A DNA stretch of 64,000 bases from Pseudoips prasinana (lineage: Eukaryota > Arthropoda > Insecta > Lepidoptera > Nolidae): contig OX621234.1 of the NCBI GenBank assembly GCA_951640165.1, forward strand, positions 30,818,549 through 30,882,548, given 5' to 3'. The translations under genes and the position numbers were made by a program. The notes beneath the pieces are model-generated. The model searched no databases and was not told the origin of the DNA. It saw nothing but the letters and a program-made list of their open reading frames with translations. This document shows positions 1 through 9,211 of this stretch, piece by piece. The stretch's first letter is position 1. Every line of letters starts with the position of its first letter.

Positions 1-281
1 CAGTCTACAGTTATCAAAGTAGGTATATAACAAAACTACAAAAACTATTGACTATGTACAACAATTGAAAAAGTTATTTTGGGTGTTCCCCAAGGGAGCA
101 TTTTAGGACCACTCCTCTTTTTGATTTACATTAACGATCTTCCAAAGAGTACGAATCACCTTTGCGTAATGTATGCCGATGATACTACGATATTTATTAC
201 AAATGAAAATCTTATAAATTTAAACCTTAATTCAGAAATCAACCATACATTAGAGACTGTTACAAACTGGCTACAAACCAT
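1..281 (+). pseudogene. Outer LINE ORF2, reverse-transcriptase palm fragment
   Basis: Translation shows [19 protein letters not shown] followed by MYADDTTIF. These are the conserved RT blocks including the catalytic YADD aspartates. Upstream residues read like degraded RT (VIKVG) but contain in-frame stops, for example TGA at 49-51. The ORF is cut at 282-288, where an AAATCTT target duplication and a TTTTATTTTATTTTATT tail mark the insert. It continues in frame at 716. The protein would nick and copy element RNA in a nuclear ribonucleoprotein, but this copy cannot be functional. Confidence 0.8.
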
Positions 282-708
282 AAATCTTTTATTTTATTTT
301 ATTTATTAGGTCAACCAACGATCGCTTACAGAATTCATAACATATGGTACAGACATATTTAGATATTTTCTTTGTGCAACAAAGATATATAATATAATAG
401 CCTATAATTAGGCTAACACCACATGCAATAATATAAGGAATTATGTGAACAAAAAACAAAGGGATAGGTAGTTAGCTAACCAACTACTGTTACAATACAT
501 TAAAATTAAATTCTAGAGATACAATTATAAAAATTATTAATAATATTTTACAATAAAGCAATTCTAATTATAAGTGAAACAGATACAGGATTATATTAAG
601 CTTATGTTAATTATATAATATATAATTAGTATTAAATCAATTTTGAGAATAACACTGTGAAATTTCAAATAAATGCAGATTACAAAAATAACTAAGGAGT
701 AAACTTAC
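282..708 (-). mobile_element. 5'-truncated LINE 3' end inserted in the outer LINE
   Basis: A 427-bp insert reads, on the minus strand, as AT-rich 3' UTR ending in an AATAAATAAAATAAAATAAAA-type tail at about 285-303. A 7-bp direct repeat AAATCTT sits at 282-288 and 709-715, the expected target-site duplication. No coding sequence is left. Another fragment with the same kind of tail lies at 33060-33392 on the plus strand. Confidence 0.7.
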
Positions 709-715
709 AAATCTT

Positions 716-1345
716 AGAGTCTATCTCACAAAAACTAAACTAATTCAATTTAGAAATTATAAAACCAAACTTCTAACACTTGATATAATAAATAAGGATA
801 CCAAAGTTGAAGAAGTAGAAGATAATAATTTCCTTGGAGTATCAATAGACCAACATTTAAACTGGAAGAGTCATATCAATAAAATAAATGAAAAAATATC
901 CAGTTATTGCTATGTTTTATCTATTTTAGTTGAGGTAACTTCTCTAGCTGCTGCTAAAGCGGCCTATTATGGTTATATTTATCCTCTTCTGATGTATGGT
1001 GTCATTTATTCAAGATCAACAAACGTAAATTCAACGTTTATACTTCAAAAAATATGTCTGAGGATTATCTACAATATGTATAGCACCGATTCTCTTAGAT
1101 TTACATTTAGAGACAAGGGGCATCTTACCTTAGTTAGCATTTACATTTTTCAACTATGTATTTTTGTAAAAATTAAAATGATTTTTTTCAATTTAAAGTC
1201 AGCATCTAAACCTAATATCCGTAATAAATATAGAGTTAATTTAGAGTTACCATCTATTAGCAACATGATTTACTATAAGAGTACTTACATTACAGCAATA
1301 CGTGTGTATAATCATCTACCACTTGAAATTAAGCAACTTGATAAT
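716..1345 (+). pseudogene. Outer LINE ORF2, thumb and C-terminal part
   Basis: Continues the RT ORF in the frame of 79-281. It opens with VYLTKTKLIQF, the usual block after YADD in which the RT primer grip is followed by a K-x-K motif. Next come FLGVSIDQHLNWKSHI and IYPLLMYGVI, then a C-terminal domain ending YNHLPLEIKQLDNKK. This layout is standard for CR1/Jockey-like elements. At about 1345 the sequence runs into the A-rich end of the minus-strand LINE; the last codons after NKK belong to that insert. The C-terminal tail resumes at about 6222. Confidence 0.75.
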
Positions 1346-1381
1346 AAAAAAATAAAATATAAAAATAAAATACTTTATTGA

Positions 1382-1683
1382 CAAAAAAATATTACAATTA
1401 ATATGATTATCTGCGGTCTCCGCACTAAGCACTGATGGCTTGTGTCGCAGTGACCAAAAAATAATTAACAATTCAGTTTTAGGCAGTACTTATTTGAATA
1501 ACAACAAAAAATAAGAAAAGGTAGAAACATAAAGTAGGATAACACAATTCGAAATCATAACATGAATCAAATTAATCAATTGCATGGAAGGTTATTAATT
1601 TTATACTGTAGTGCTTAACTAATAAGTGAGTACAGGTAGATTTGGATATGTTTGTGTATGCGAATGTGTGTACAGGTGAATAT

Positions 1684-1740
<57 letters not shown>
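1382..1740 (-). other. 3' UTR of the inner LINE
   Basis: Lies between the ORF2 stop (TAA at 1743-1741) and the 3' terminus of the element. It starts with the long (AC)n run and ends with GTCAATAAAG, which contains a polyadenylation hexamer. No gene is visible in it on either strand. Confidence 0.6.
1685..1740. repeat. (GT)n microsatellite
   Basis: About 28 uninterrupted GT units lie directly after the ORF2 stop codon of the minus-strand LINE, so the microsatellite sits at the start of its 3' UTR. It is probably length-polymorphic. Confidence 0.95.
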
Positions 1741-1743
<3 letters not shown>

Positions 1744-4690
1744 ACCAGCCGTCAAAATTATGTTTTCAGTTTCTAGATATGTTAGATTTATTAGCCATTG
1801 TTTTATCTTAATCTTTGCTATCCTGGTTGGCATTTTTGTTATTTCTTTAAGTTGGTGGCATATTACGTTGTATGTATGCGGTAGGAGAAAGATAGGTAAG
1901 TGTTTAATAAAAGTTGTTTTAATGGGCGGGATTGGTACCCGATATACCCGTCTTTTTAGGAGTTGGTTGTATTCTGAGGAGTTTATGGTTTTCTTATGCA
2001 TTGTGGCGGTTGCTTTTAAAACGAAGATTTTTCGTACACTGAGAACTTGGCTTTCTTTGTACAGTGCTTCAGTTGGATATCTGAAAGGCTTTTTCAGCAT
2101 TACCTTTAACACTGCCCTTTGTGCTCTTTCAAGTTCGATCATCTTCGTTTTTACCGCGCCTCCCCACGCCAAGATACAATAGTGCAATAAGGACTGGGTC
2201 AGGGCTTTGTATACCATCAGGAGTGTGTCTTTGCTAGCGCTATCACGTAAAGATTTCAATATATAGATGGTTCTGCGGATTCTTCCTGACTGTGCATTCA
2301 GGTGCTTTTTAAAGGATAGTTGTTCATCCAGTATTACTCCTAGATATTTAATACTGTCTGTTTGAGTAATAATGTTGCAGTTACAATGAGGATTGTTACT
2401 CTGCTTACATGTATGAATAGTGAGTGGTGGGAGAAATGCTGGTCTAGATGCTCGAGTTTTATAGAACGCGATGAGTTTGGTTTTTTGGTAGTTAAGCGTC
2501 AGTAGGTTTTTGCTTAGCCACTCGGTTACAGTAGACATGCCACTTTTTGCTGTGTTAATAACTCTAGGCCATGAATTGTCTTGAAATAATATAGCGGTGT
2601 CATCAGCATAACAAATTACCTGGGCGTTTCGTAGTGGGAGCTCTAAAATGTCATTGATATAGATAGAGAAAAGTGTTGTGGCTAAAACGCTTCCTTGCGG
2701 AACACCTGCGTTAATATCAGATGCATGGCTAATGTGAGGCCCAACTCTTACACACTGGCGACGTTTCGTGAGGTAGCTCTGAAACCAGTCTAATGCTACT
2801 CCTCGGACTCCCTTTCCCTCGAGTTTCCGCAAGAGTATGGGGACAGACACGGTGTCGAATGCTTTGGCAAGATCCAGGAAGATTCCCAAACAACATTCAT
2901 TTCTGTCCAATGCAGTCGATACCACGTCTGTTAACAAAACAACAGCGTTCTCTGTTGATTTTCCTGCCTTGAAACCGAACTGTTTTTCTGACAAAGGGTA
3001 GTGATGATCGATAAATTTATTGAGACGGTTGTTCACAATTTTTTCCAACAGCTTTGATAATATGCTGAGTAAAGAAATTGGTCTGTAGTTATTGGGTAAT
3101 CTTTTGTCACCGTCTTTGTGGATTGGGGTAATAACAGCTAATTTCCAACAGTCGGGAAAAACACCTGTGGCTAGACTTAGATTGAAAATGTCCGTTAATG
3201 GCTCGAGTATTATGTTTTTTACATACTTAATAAATATAGGTGTGTATCCATCTAGCCCGGGTGCACTATCATCTTTTAGGTTGTCTATTAGTCTGCTAAC
3301 CTCGTGGGGGTCAGTTGGTCTCAAGAACAGTGATCCGGCTGGGGATTTATTTGTCCTGTACTCAGCAGCTAGTAATTTTTCTGAGGTGTTCAGTCTATGA
3401 AGAATTTCGTTAGTTAGTTGCCTACCAACTTCTGAGAAATAGTCACTAGTTTGGTTTAGTGATGCAATGGGATCTGTGTGATTTGTGGTTAGTTCCGTAG
3501 CATCCGATTTTGTATTTCCTATGTTACATATTCCTTTAATGGTTTTCCAAAGTTTTTTAGGGTTATTCTTATTTTTTATAATTTGCTGGTTCTCATAGCT
3601 ACTTTTGAGTCTTTGTTGCAGTGTGTAAAGAAAGTTACGATATCTTTTGTAAATAGTTTGGGCTATGGGGTCATTTGGATTTTTCTTTGCTTTAAAATGC
3701 AGACGGTCTCTGTTTTTTTTGACATCTCATTAGTCCCGGAGTTATCCACGGCTTAATGGTGTACTGTGAACGAGCAACTGTAGCGTGCTTTGTGTTTTCC
3801 TGGATAGCGCTATCTAAAATTCTTATAAATTTTGTAGCTACTGCGTTTACATCGTTCGCCACTTTGGTAAAATTCCAATCAACCGTGAGAAGGAGTTTTT
3901 GAACTGCAGGGAGATCTATCTTGGGGTTACAGCTCGCTTTGGGTGTTGGTTTTACATGCATAATGCTTGTTCCCAGCAAACAAATTGCATGATCCGTTAG
4001 ACTTGCGTGACATACTATTCCAATTGATGAAGGCATTCCTTTAACAAACATGTGATCGAGGCAAGAGGAACCTCTTGTTGGTATCGATATTACCGGTAAA
4101 AATTGATGACTGGCCAGCAAACATAGATATTCGGCACATTGGTCGGTTTTCGTATCAGAACAAATGTCAATGTTGATGTCTCCTACGACGGCAACATGCC
4201 TATTAGTTATAGAGGTGAGAGTGGTATCCAGAAAAGAGAGAAAAGTGTTTAAATTTCTGAACGCTGGGGATCTGTATATTCCCAATATACAGATTTTATT
4301 GTTAATATTTAATTTAAGGCAGTTGCATTCGTTGCACAGTAATTCTTCGCACGTAACACTCCAAGATTCTTTAATATAGATTGTAACTCCGCCACATTTG
4401 TTAATGTTGTTCTTAGTATAATAAGAACCATAGCCTGGTAGATGTGGTATAATGGAGTAGTTGTTAAGCCAGCATTCTGAAAAAATTATCGCATCAGGAC
4501 TAACCTTTATTCTATTTAATGTTACGAGAAAACTATCAAAGTTACATTTGAGACTTCTGATATTAAGAGCAATAATTTTAAAGCTAGGCGTTATGGGGTA
4601 ACACGTCGTGACATGATTCCAGATTCTCAAGAGAATGACACTCAATTGTAAGTGTTTTATCTATTTCTTCGTCTAGCTCAATCATTAGAA
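1741..4690 (-). pseudogene. Inner LINE ORF2: APE-type endonuclease plus reverse transcriptase, frameshifted
   Basis: The N-terminal part (4645-3692) is an AP-like endonuclease: ALNIRSL, catalytic Glu in FSECW, YRSP, GDINID, and LTDHAI near the end. The RT part (about 3720-1741) shows PGLDG, NNYRPISLL, FLDLAKAFD, AGVPQGSVL and CYADDTAIL, then KYLGVILD and a C-terminal domain. The two parts are joined by a +1 frameshift at an eight-A run (plus-strand T-run 3713-3720). With seven As the frame reads through RCQKNRDRLHF and then stays open to the RT. A second indel is likely near 4597-4600: an ATG-initiated acidic leader (MIELDEEIDK) at about 4684 is one frame off from the endonuclease. The enzyme performs target-primed reverse transcription. 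All visible catalytic residues are present. Confidence 0.8.
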
Positions 4691-4969
4691 AAAAAATTTA
4701 ATAGTACAAATATGCAATAGCATTGGGGATTTAGAGTGATTGGAAAGCAGTCAATTTTGTTGTCAAATCTTAAGGACGGTTTCTGCGAATTGTTTTTATG
4801 ACGACGTGTTGTGAATTGTGTTGAGGTAATGCATGTAGTAGAAATAGTGTGTGAGGTCGCGTGTGTGATTGTGTGTACATATATATGAATATTACTGAGA
4901 GCTAGGTAGATGTAGTGATATAATGTAAGGAGTGTCACTGTTATGCAATATTTAATACTACGAGTAAGA

Positions 4970-6025
4970 TTATTCATTCTGAGGAGCTGCGGGGGCGAGA
5001 GTTGCTTCAGGGCCAATGAGATTGTCGATGTCGTCTCGGGATTTAATTGCCATGGCAGGAAATATTTTGTTATCCGTGTTTGTATGTTTTCGGACAAAGA
5101 TGATGCCATTCTTGACCCAACAGTGGCGAAAGTTGTGTAGCTTCGCTCGTTTCCTGGCTTCGCCAAATAGTCTTCTATTCCACACTGAGAGGCGCTCATT
5201 AATGTAGATTTTTGACGTGGTTCCTGGTACAATGTCATTAGAGGTAAGGTTGCGCCTTTCTTTTGCAGCTTTCAGAATTTTATTCTTAGTAGTCGTGCGC
5301 AGGAATTTCACCACAATTGGCCTTGGTTGATTATCCTTGATAGATAAAGTTGATGGGCGTTTTGCTCCAACTCGGACAATGTCCTCGATGTCAGTTTCAG
5401 ATATTTCAACTCCTAGTTTTTGGGTGGTAACAAGTAACATGTGCGTGAGGTTCTCATTTGTGTGTTCTGGAACTCCCATTACTTCAACGTCTTTTCTTAC
5501 ATTGTACTGCTCCTGTATGAGGGAGCGATTTTGAAGCTCGTTTATATTAAGTTGCAGTTCGGCTATTATTTTGTCCTTTTGTGCAAGATTTTTTTCGTAT
5601 TCTATTTTTTGCTGTGTCATGGTGCTTGTTAATGTAGAAAGTTGAGTTTTCATTTCTGAGATGTCCTCCCTTAGTAGTCGTATTTCCATAAGTAGATCAT
5701 CTGACGGTGTTGTTTTAGTTAAGTCTGAGGTTTTGTCCAAATTCTTGGCCTTACTGCGACTTCCTCTTGTCTTATTAACATTCTCGTCATGCGTATAGGT
5801 ATTGTTAAGTGGGCGTATGGGTGTACTAATGTCGTAGCTTTTAGGCCTTGAGCAGGTACACGACGGACAATTCCAACATTTCTTTTGGTTCTCAGAGAAG
5901 CTATTAAAAGCTTCTTTAGTTATATTTAAACAGTCTAGGTCGTATAGGAGTCGACATTCGACGCATTCTAGGTAGAACAATGTAAGAATTTTATTACCGC
6001 AGGCGTTGCAGGTGGTACTCGACAT
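4970..6025 (-). CDS. Inner LINE ORF1: PHD-like zinc finger and coiled-coil RNA-binding protein
   Basis: 351 codons, intact, starting MSSTTCNACG. Residues 6-58 form a PHD-like cysteine array (C6, C9, C21, C24, C32, C53, C56). The usual histidine of the YHL block appears to be aspartate (YDL). A coiled coil spans roughly 110-170 (LLREDISEMKTQLSTL and following). The C-terminal half (PIVVKFLRTTTKNKIL, YINERLS, CWVKNGIIFVRK) resembles the RNA-binding domain shared by CR1-like ORF1 proteins and by baculovirus FP proteins. The family packages element RNA. It lies upstream of ORF2 in the standard order with a ~280-base gap. Confidence 0.8.
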   Translation of the reverse strand: MSSTTCNACGNKILTLFYLECVECRLLYDLDCLNITKEAFNSFSENQKKCWNCPSCTCSRPKSYDISTPIRPLNNTYTHDENVNKTRGSRSKAKNLDKTSDLTKTTPSDDLLMEIRLLREDISEMKTQLSTLTSTMTQQKIEYEKNLAQKDKIIAELQLNINELQNRSLIQEQYNVRKDVEVMGVPEHTNENLTHMLLVTTQKLGVEISETDIEDIVRVGAKRPSTLSIKDNQPRPIVVKFLRTTTKNKILKAAKERRNLTSNDIVPGTTSKIYINERLSVWNRRLFGEARKRAKLHNFRHCWVKNGIIFVRKHTNTDNKIFPAMAIKSRDDIDNLIGPEATLAPAAPQNE

Positions 6026-6187
6026 GTTTCTTAGCTTCGTAAGTCAGTTTGTTGATAATTGATACTATTTAATGTTTAATGCAGTAGCGTGTGCCGTGCG
6101 CAGGTATTATATTTGATGCACGTAGAACGGGCGCAGTGACCTCCGTGCGATCGCGTTTTCCGTGTTCTTCTCCTAATAGTTTAATAA

Positions 6188-6206
6188 CGAAAAAAAAAAA
6201 AAAAAA
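6188..6206. repeat. A-homopolymer at the 5' edge of the inner LINE
   Basis: About 18 consecutive A residues separate the minus-strand LINE 5' UTR from the resuming outer LINE codons. They could be part of the target duplication or filler made at 5' junction formation. Confidence 0.7.
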
Positions 6207-6421
6207 TGATGTTTATGTTGTTGATGTTTAAATCTTTGCTGAAACGATGGCTATTGCACAACGTATTTTATGACCTCAAAGAGTTTTTTGCTTATGACAA
6301 AGTATCGAAGCAACTGATTTACTGTATTTGTCATGATGTGTTATTTATCTGTTATCAAGTTTATAAAAATAAATTATTTAATATTAAGATAGGTAGAAAC
6401 AATATTGCATGCCCGATATGA
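6207..6421 (+). pseudogene. Outer LINE ORF2, C-terminal end
   Basis: From about 6222 the translation reads FKSLLKRWLLHNVFYDLKEFF, the typical last helix of CR1/Jockey RT proteins. It directly follows the YNHLPLEIKQLDNKK segment that stops at 1345. The ORF ends with TGA at 6419-6421. The preceding bases ATGATGTTTATGTTGTTG look like junction filler or altered target. No poly(A) is evident downstream. Confidence 0.65.
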
Positions 6422-6500
6422 GTGACTGTTGATCAATCAAATTGTTATAACACCTTTTTTCTGTACACAGTTTCTGGCAATAAAATGATCTATATCTATG

Positions 6501-7110
6501 TCTCCTACCATGTGTGCAAGCAACATATTTTTGTGCGTTTTATTTTACCACTTTGCCGGTGTGGTTAATAGTTATATCCATGTAAAATTATAGCTCTCTA
6601 GTGATAAGTCTCTGGAAGTAAATTACGGATAGAAGGACGAACGGACATGGTCATACTATATTTTTATATTAAATTTCGGTATTCTTTTTAATATTAATTG
6701 GTGTTGGTTAGAATTGAGGCCGCTGTCTACATCAGTGGGCAGCCGTTCATAATTTTATTCGATATTCTTCGCTTGGTAAAATGTACGCGATGTTATTATT
6801 TATTTTCTTTAATATTTTCTATTTTCCGGCGGCAAGTTTTTATTAAATCGGTGTGTAATAGATTATTTACCTCACATAGCACGAACAAAGTTTAGTTTAC
6901 ATAGAGTAATGTAGATGGCGTTTGATGGAAAAGTTAGATGGCGGTATGGTTTCGTTCACAATATTCCATAGCCTCTGCATGTTGCTGGAAGTTTTGTTTG
7001 TAATCTGACGACCTTCCTCAGAATTTTTGAAGTCTTTACCCACGACATGTGGCAATAAAGGCATATTAGCATTAAATAAATAAAAGTATCGTAAGTCTTC
7101 CCACATCATA
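6501..7110. repeat. Direct duplication, copy 1
   Basis: Shares nearly all bases with 7528-8106, from ACCATGTGT near the left edge to CCACATCATA at the right. Copy 1 has an extra ~40-bp AT-rich stretch after CATACTATA. The spacer (7111-7527) contains a SINE. The pair carries a 70-codon minus-strand ORF without visible change. Confidence 0.85.
6897..7109 (-). other. Unidentified 70-codon ORF, copy 1
   Basis: Reads MMWEDLRYFYLF, then VVGKDFKNSEEGRQITNK, then RHLHYSM and stop. In this copy the frame stays open upstream into the neighbouring SINE, so the ATG is not certain. I do not recognise the product. The composition is mixed and not repetitive, and the duplicate at 7893-8105 gives the same protein. 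It could be the last exon of a gene carried in the duplicated unit, or part of a transposon. Confidence 0.35.
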
Positions 7111-7145
7111 AATTCTAGTTCTCTGTTAGTTATACAGGATCTAAA

Positions 7146-7405
7146 ATATGATTTGTTGGTGTGGTTGGTAAATGCTTGCCTTTGACGGCGCAGGTCGTGG
7201 GTTCGAATCCCACCTAGGTCAGATATTTGTGTGCATGACGTGTCAACATGTCTGTCTGTCCGGAGTCTGGGTGTAATTATGTATATATAAATGTGTATTT
7301 TCAAAAGAAAAGTAGTATAATCAGTTATCTGATTTCCATAGAACAAGCTCTGCTTAGTTTGGGATCAGGTGGTCGTGTGTGAATAATGTCCCAGGATATT
7401 ACATT
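7146..7405 (+). mobile_element. tRNA-derived SINE, family A
   Basis: A-box-like TGTGGTTGGTAAATG and B box GGTTCGAATCC are followed by a body (GTGTGCATGA, GAGTCTGGGTGTAATTA) and a 3' part (CAAGCTCTGCTTAGTTTGGG) ending ATGTCCCAGGATATTA. The same family occurs at 11703, 33631, 43298/44105, 46125 and 54667. It is not a functional tRNA, because the body continues well past the CCA end. Confidence 0.85.
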
Positions 7406-7527
7406 TATGATAACCTCCTATTCCCTTGGTATTAAAACATTTGCTAAATGTATGCATTTGAATCAAAAAAGTCACTTGAAAACTTTAATTTGAATTACTC
7501 AAGACATGATTGTGGCCGAAAAAAGAA

Positions 7528-8106
7528 TCTCTTACCATGTGTATATAGCATATTTTTGTGCATTTTATTTTAGCACTTTGCCGGTGTGCTTAATAGTTAT
7601 ATCCATGTAAAATTATAGCTCTCTAGTGATAATTGTCTTATGAAGTAAATTGCGGATAGAAGGACGAACGGATATGGTCATACTATAAGGGTTACTTGAT
7701 TACTTAGAATTGAGGCCGCTGTCTACATCAGTGGGCAGCCGTTCATAATTTTATTCGATATTCTTCTCTTGGTAAAATGTACGCGATGTTATTATTTATT
7801 TTCTTTAATATTTTCTATTTTCCGGCGGCAAGTTTTTATTAAATCGGTGTGTAATAGATTATTTACCTCACATAGCACGAACAAAGTTTAGTTTACATAG
7901 AGTAATGTAGATGGCGTTTGATGGAAAAGTTAGATGGCGGTATGGTTTCGTTCACAATATTCCATAGCCTCTGCATGTTGCTGGAAGTTTTGTTTGTAAT
8001 CTGACGACCTTCCTCAGAATTTTTGAAGTCTTTACCCACGACATGTGGCAATAAAGGCATATTAGCATTAAATAAATAAAAGTATCGTAAGTCTTCCCAC
8101 ATCATA
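7528..8106. repeat. Direct duplication, copy 2
   Basis: Second copy of 6501-7110, with a shorter middle after CATACTATA and a few substitutions in the left part. The right part, including the ORF, matches copy 1. After 8106 the two flanks differ. Confidence 0.85.
7893..8105 (-). other. Unidentified 70-codon ORF, copy 2
   Basis: Same ORF as 6897-7109, opening with ATG ATG TGG GAA. No in-frame extension shared with copy 1 exists upstream, so the common coding part is at most these 70 codons. No product is recognised. Confidence 0.35.
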
Positions 8107-8464
8107 CATGATAAAAAAATTGCCAGTGAACAGATAAATAAATAAAAATAATAATAAATAAAAAAGCTTTTTATACATGTAGACTTTAAAAAAGTCAGAA
8201 CATGTTTGTAGTAATATATAATTAATTTATAATTATTTCTAGGTACATATAGATATTTAGGTACACGGATTGTAGGAAAAAAATTACAATAAGATTTATT
8301 TTATAATAGTAACAATATTTAGCTAGCTTAAATGAAGTTATTGTCAAGGATCATGTGTAGGCTTAGTAATCGATTTTTTTTAAAAATAATGTGGTAGTAA
8401 TATAGGCACGACTGGGTCTAACTGTGCCCGGGACCTATTCGCCGATACGACATTAATAGAAAGT

Positions 8465-8874
8465 AACCTACTAATATTATAAATTCGAAATTTGGTGAGT
8501 ATAGATTTATGGATGTTTGTTTCTCTTAAACAATAACTACCGAACGGATTTTGATGGAACTTTGTAATAATATATATATAGCTTATATATCCGAATAACA
8601 CATACGCTATAATTTACAAAGCTTCTTTTTTTATAATATTTTTTTAAAGGCGGCGCCCGCTCTAGTCAATGTTATTCCTGTGTCGCGGGGTACTTCACAA
8701 ACATATAATAGACGGACACAAATTAAATCCAGACTCAGAACACTAATTTGTGGGTCACACAAATAGTTGTCCGGCGCGGGACTTGAACCCGCGACAGAAA
8801 GCGGCGAGGCGACTGTCTTAGCCGCTGCGCCACACGTGCAGTCGAACGCAGGTAAAACCGCGGGGCACAGCTAT
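8465..8874 (+). mobile_element. Helitron-like element split by a SINE
   Basis: Starts with CCTACTAATATTATAAA and continues ACTACCGAACGGATTTTGATGG. The 3' end GGTAAAACCGCGGGGCACAGCTA, with its CCGCGG hairpin, lies at 8851-8874. In between sits a minus-strand family C SINE (about 8615-8845). There are no terminal inverted repeats. The 3' hairpin followed by CTA(G) is the Helitron signature. Non-autonomous. Confidence 0.75.
8615..8845 (-). mobile_element. tRNA-derived SINE, family C
   Basis: On the minus strand: GTGTGGCGCAGCGGCTAAGA (A box region), GGTTCAAGTCCCGCGCCGG (B box), GACCCACAAATTAGTG, and GTACCCCGCGACACAGG near the 3' end, then T/A-rich tail sequence. It sits inside a Helitron-like element. 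The best-preserved copy of the family is at 32147-32350. Confidence 0.8.
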
Positions 8875-9080
8875 AACGATATAAAGTAATGAGCAGTGTG
8901 TATAACCACGCTTGGAAAGTAACTGCCTATCATAGCCGCGAATGCGTGCCGTAACTACCCCCGGTTGATATATTTGTATGGGTTCGCGTCGCGGACTCTT
9001 GTGTGACTTGTTAGTTAACTAATTTGCTATTTCTAGTACTTAAAGCAGTTACAATAAAAAAGCTTTAATGATGAAAAGCT

Positions 9081-9129
9081 CAAAAGCGGTGATAAATGAC
9101 TTATGGAGGGTCATTTATCATCGCTTTTG
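9081..9129. repeat. Short hairpin, 20-bp arms
   Basis: Arms CAAAAGCGGTGATAAATGAC (9081-9100) and GTCATTTATCATCGCTTTTG (9110-9129) pair with one G-T wobble around a 9-base loop. Origin unknown: MITE remnant or small structured RNA. Confidence 0.8.
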
Positions 9130-9211
9130 GGCCAAACTTGTTCTTTGGTAGTACAGCAGTAGGGTAGTACCTCAAAACTATCTTAAATCTTAGAATGTGT
9201 TTTTTTGCCAG

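Larger units (their letters stand above)
1345..6190 (-). mobile_element. Near full-length CR1/Jockey-type LINE inserted in an older LINE
   Basis: Reading on the minus strand: a short 5' UTR (about 6190-6026) after a T-run, ORF1 (6025-4970), ORF2 (about 4690-1741), an (AC)n tract, a 3' UTR and an AATAAA with an A/T-rich end near 1345-1385. It interrupts the outer LINE between its LDNKK and FKSLLKRW codons. The total of about 4.85 kb fits a complete two-ORF element. The target duplication is hard to call because both edges are A-rich. One clear one-base frameshift in ORF2 shows that this copy is recently disabled rather than ancient. Confidence 0.8.
1..6421 (+). mobile_element. Old non-LTR retrotransposon (LINE), split by two insertions
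   Basis: The reverse-transcriptase ORF of one plus-strand LINE is spread over three blocks: 1-281, 716 to about 1345, and about 6207-6421. Removing the two inserts gives one collinear protein running from the GVPQGS motif through the YADD box and thumb to a C-terminus with FKSLLKRWLL. The first insert (282-708) is flanked by AAATCTT on both sides and its removal keeps the reading frame. The second insert is the minus-strand LINE at about 1345-6190. The 5' part lies left of the window. The copy is dead: stops are present upstream of position 52, and both insertions cut the ORF. Confidence 0.8.

Noticed and set aside
1760..2182. 140-codon plus-strand ORF
   Set aside because: Antisense shadow of the LINE reverse transcriptase C-terminus.
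3713..3720. Programmed -1 frameshift at an AAAAAAC-like slippery site between endonuclease and RT
   Set aside because: The required shift is +1 (or -2), not -1; a one-base homopolymer insertion explains it more simply.
4678..5238. 186-codon minus-strand ORF
   Set aside because: Overlaps ORF1 of the LINE in another frame and has no motif; a shadow ORF.
4970..6025. Baculovirus FP gene
   Set aside because: Similarity of the C-terminal domain is known for CR1-type ORF1 proteins; the position directly before a LINE endonuclease/RT settles it.
7146..7225. tRNA gene (good A and B boxes); similar heads at 29332, 32147, 33631 and others
   Set aside because: Each head is followed by a shared non-tRNA body and 3' end, and copies are diverged; they are SINEs.
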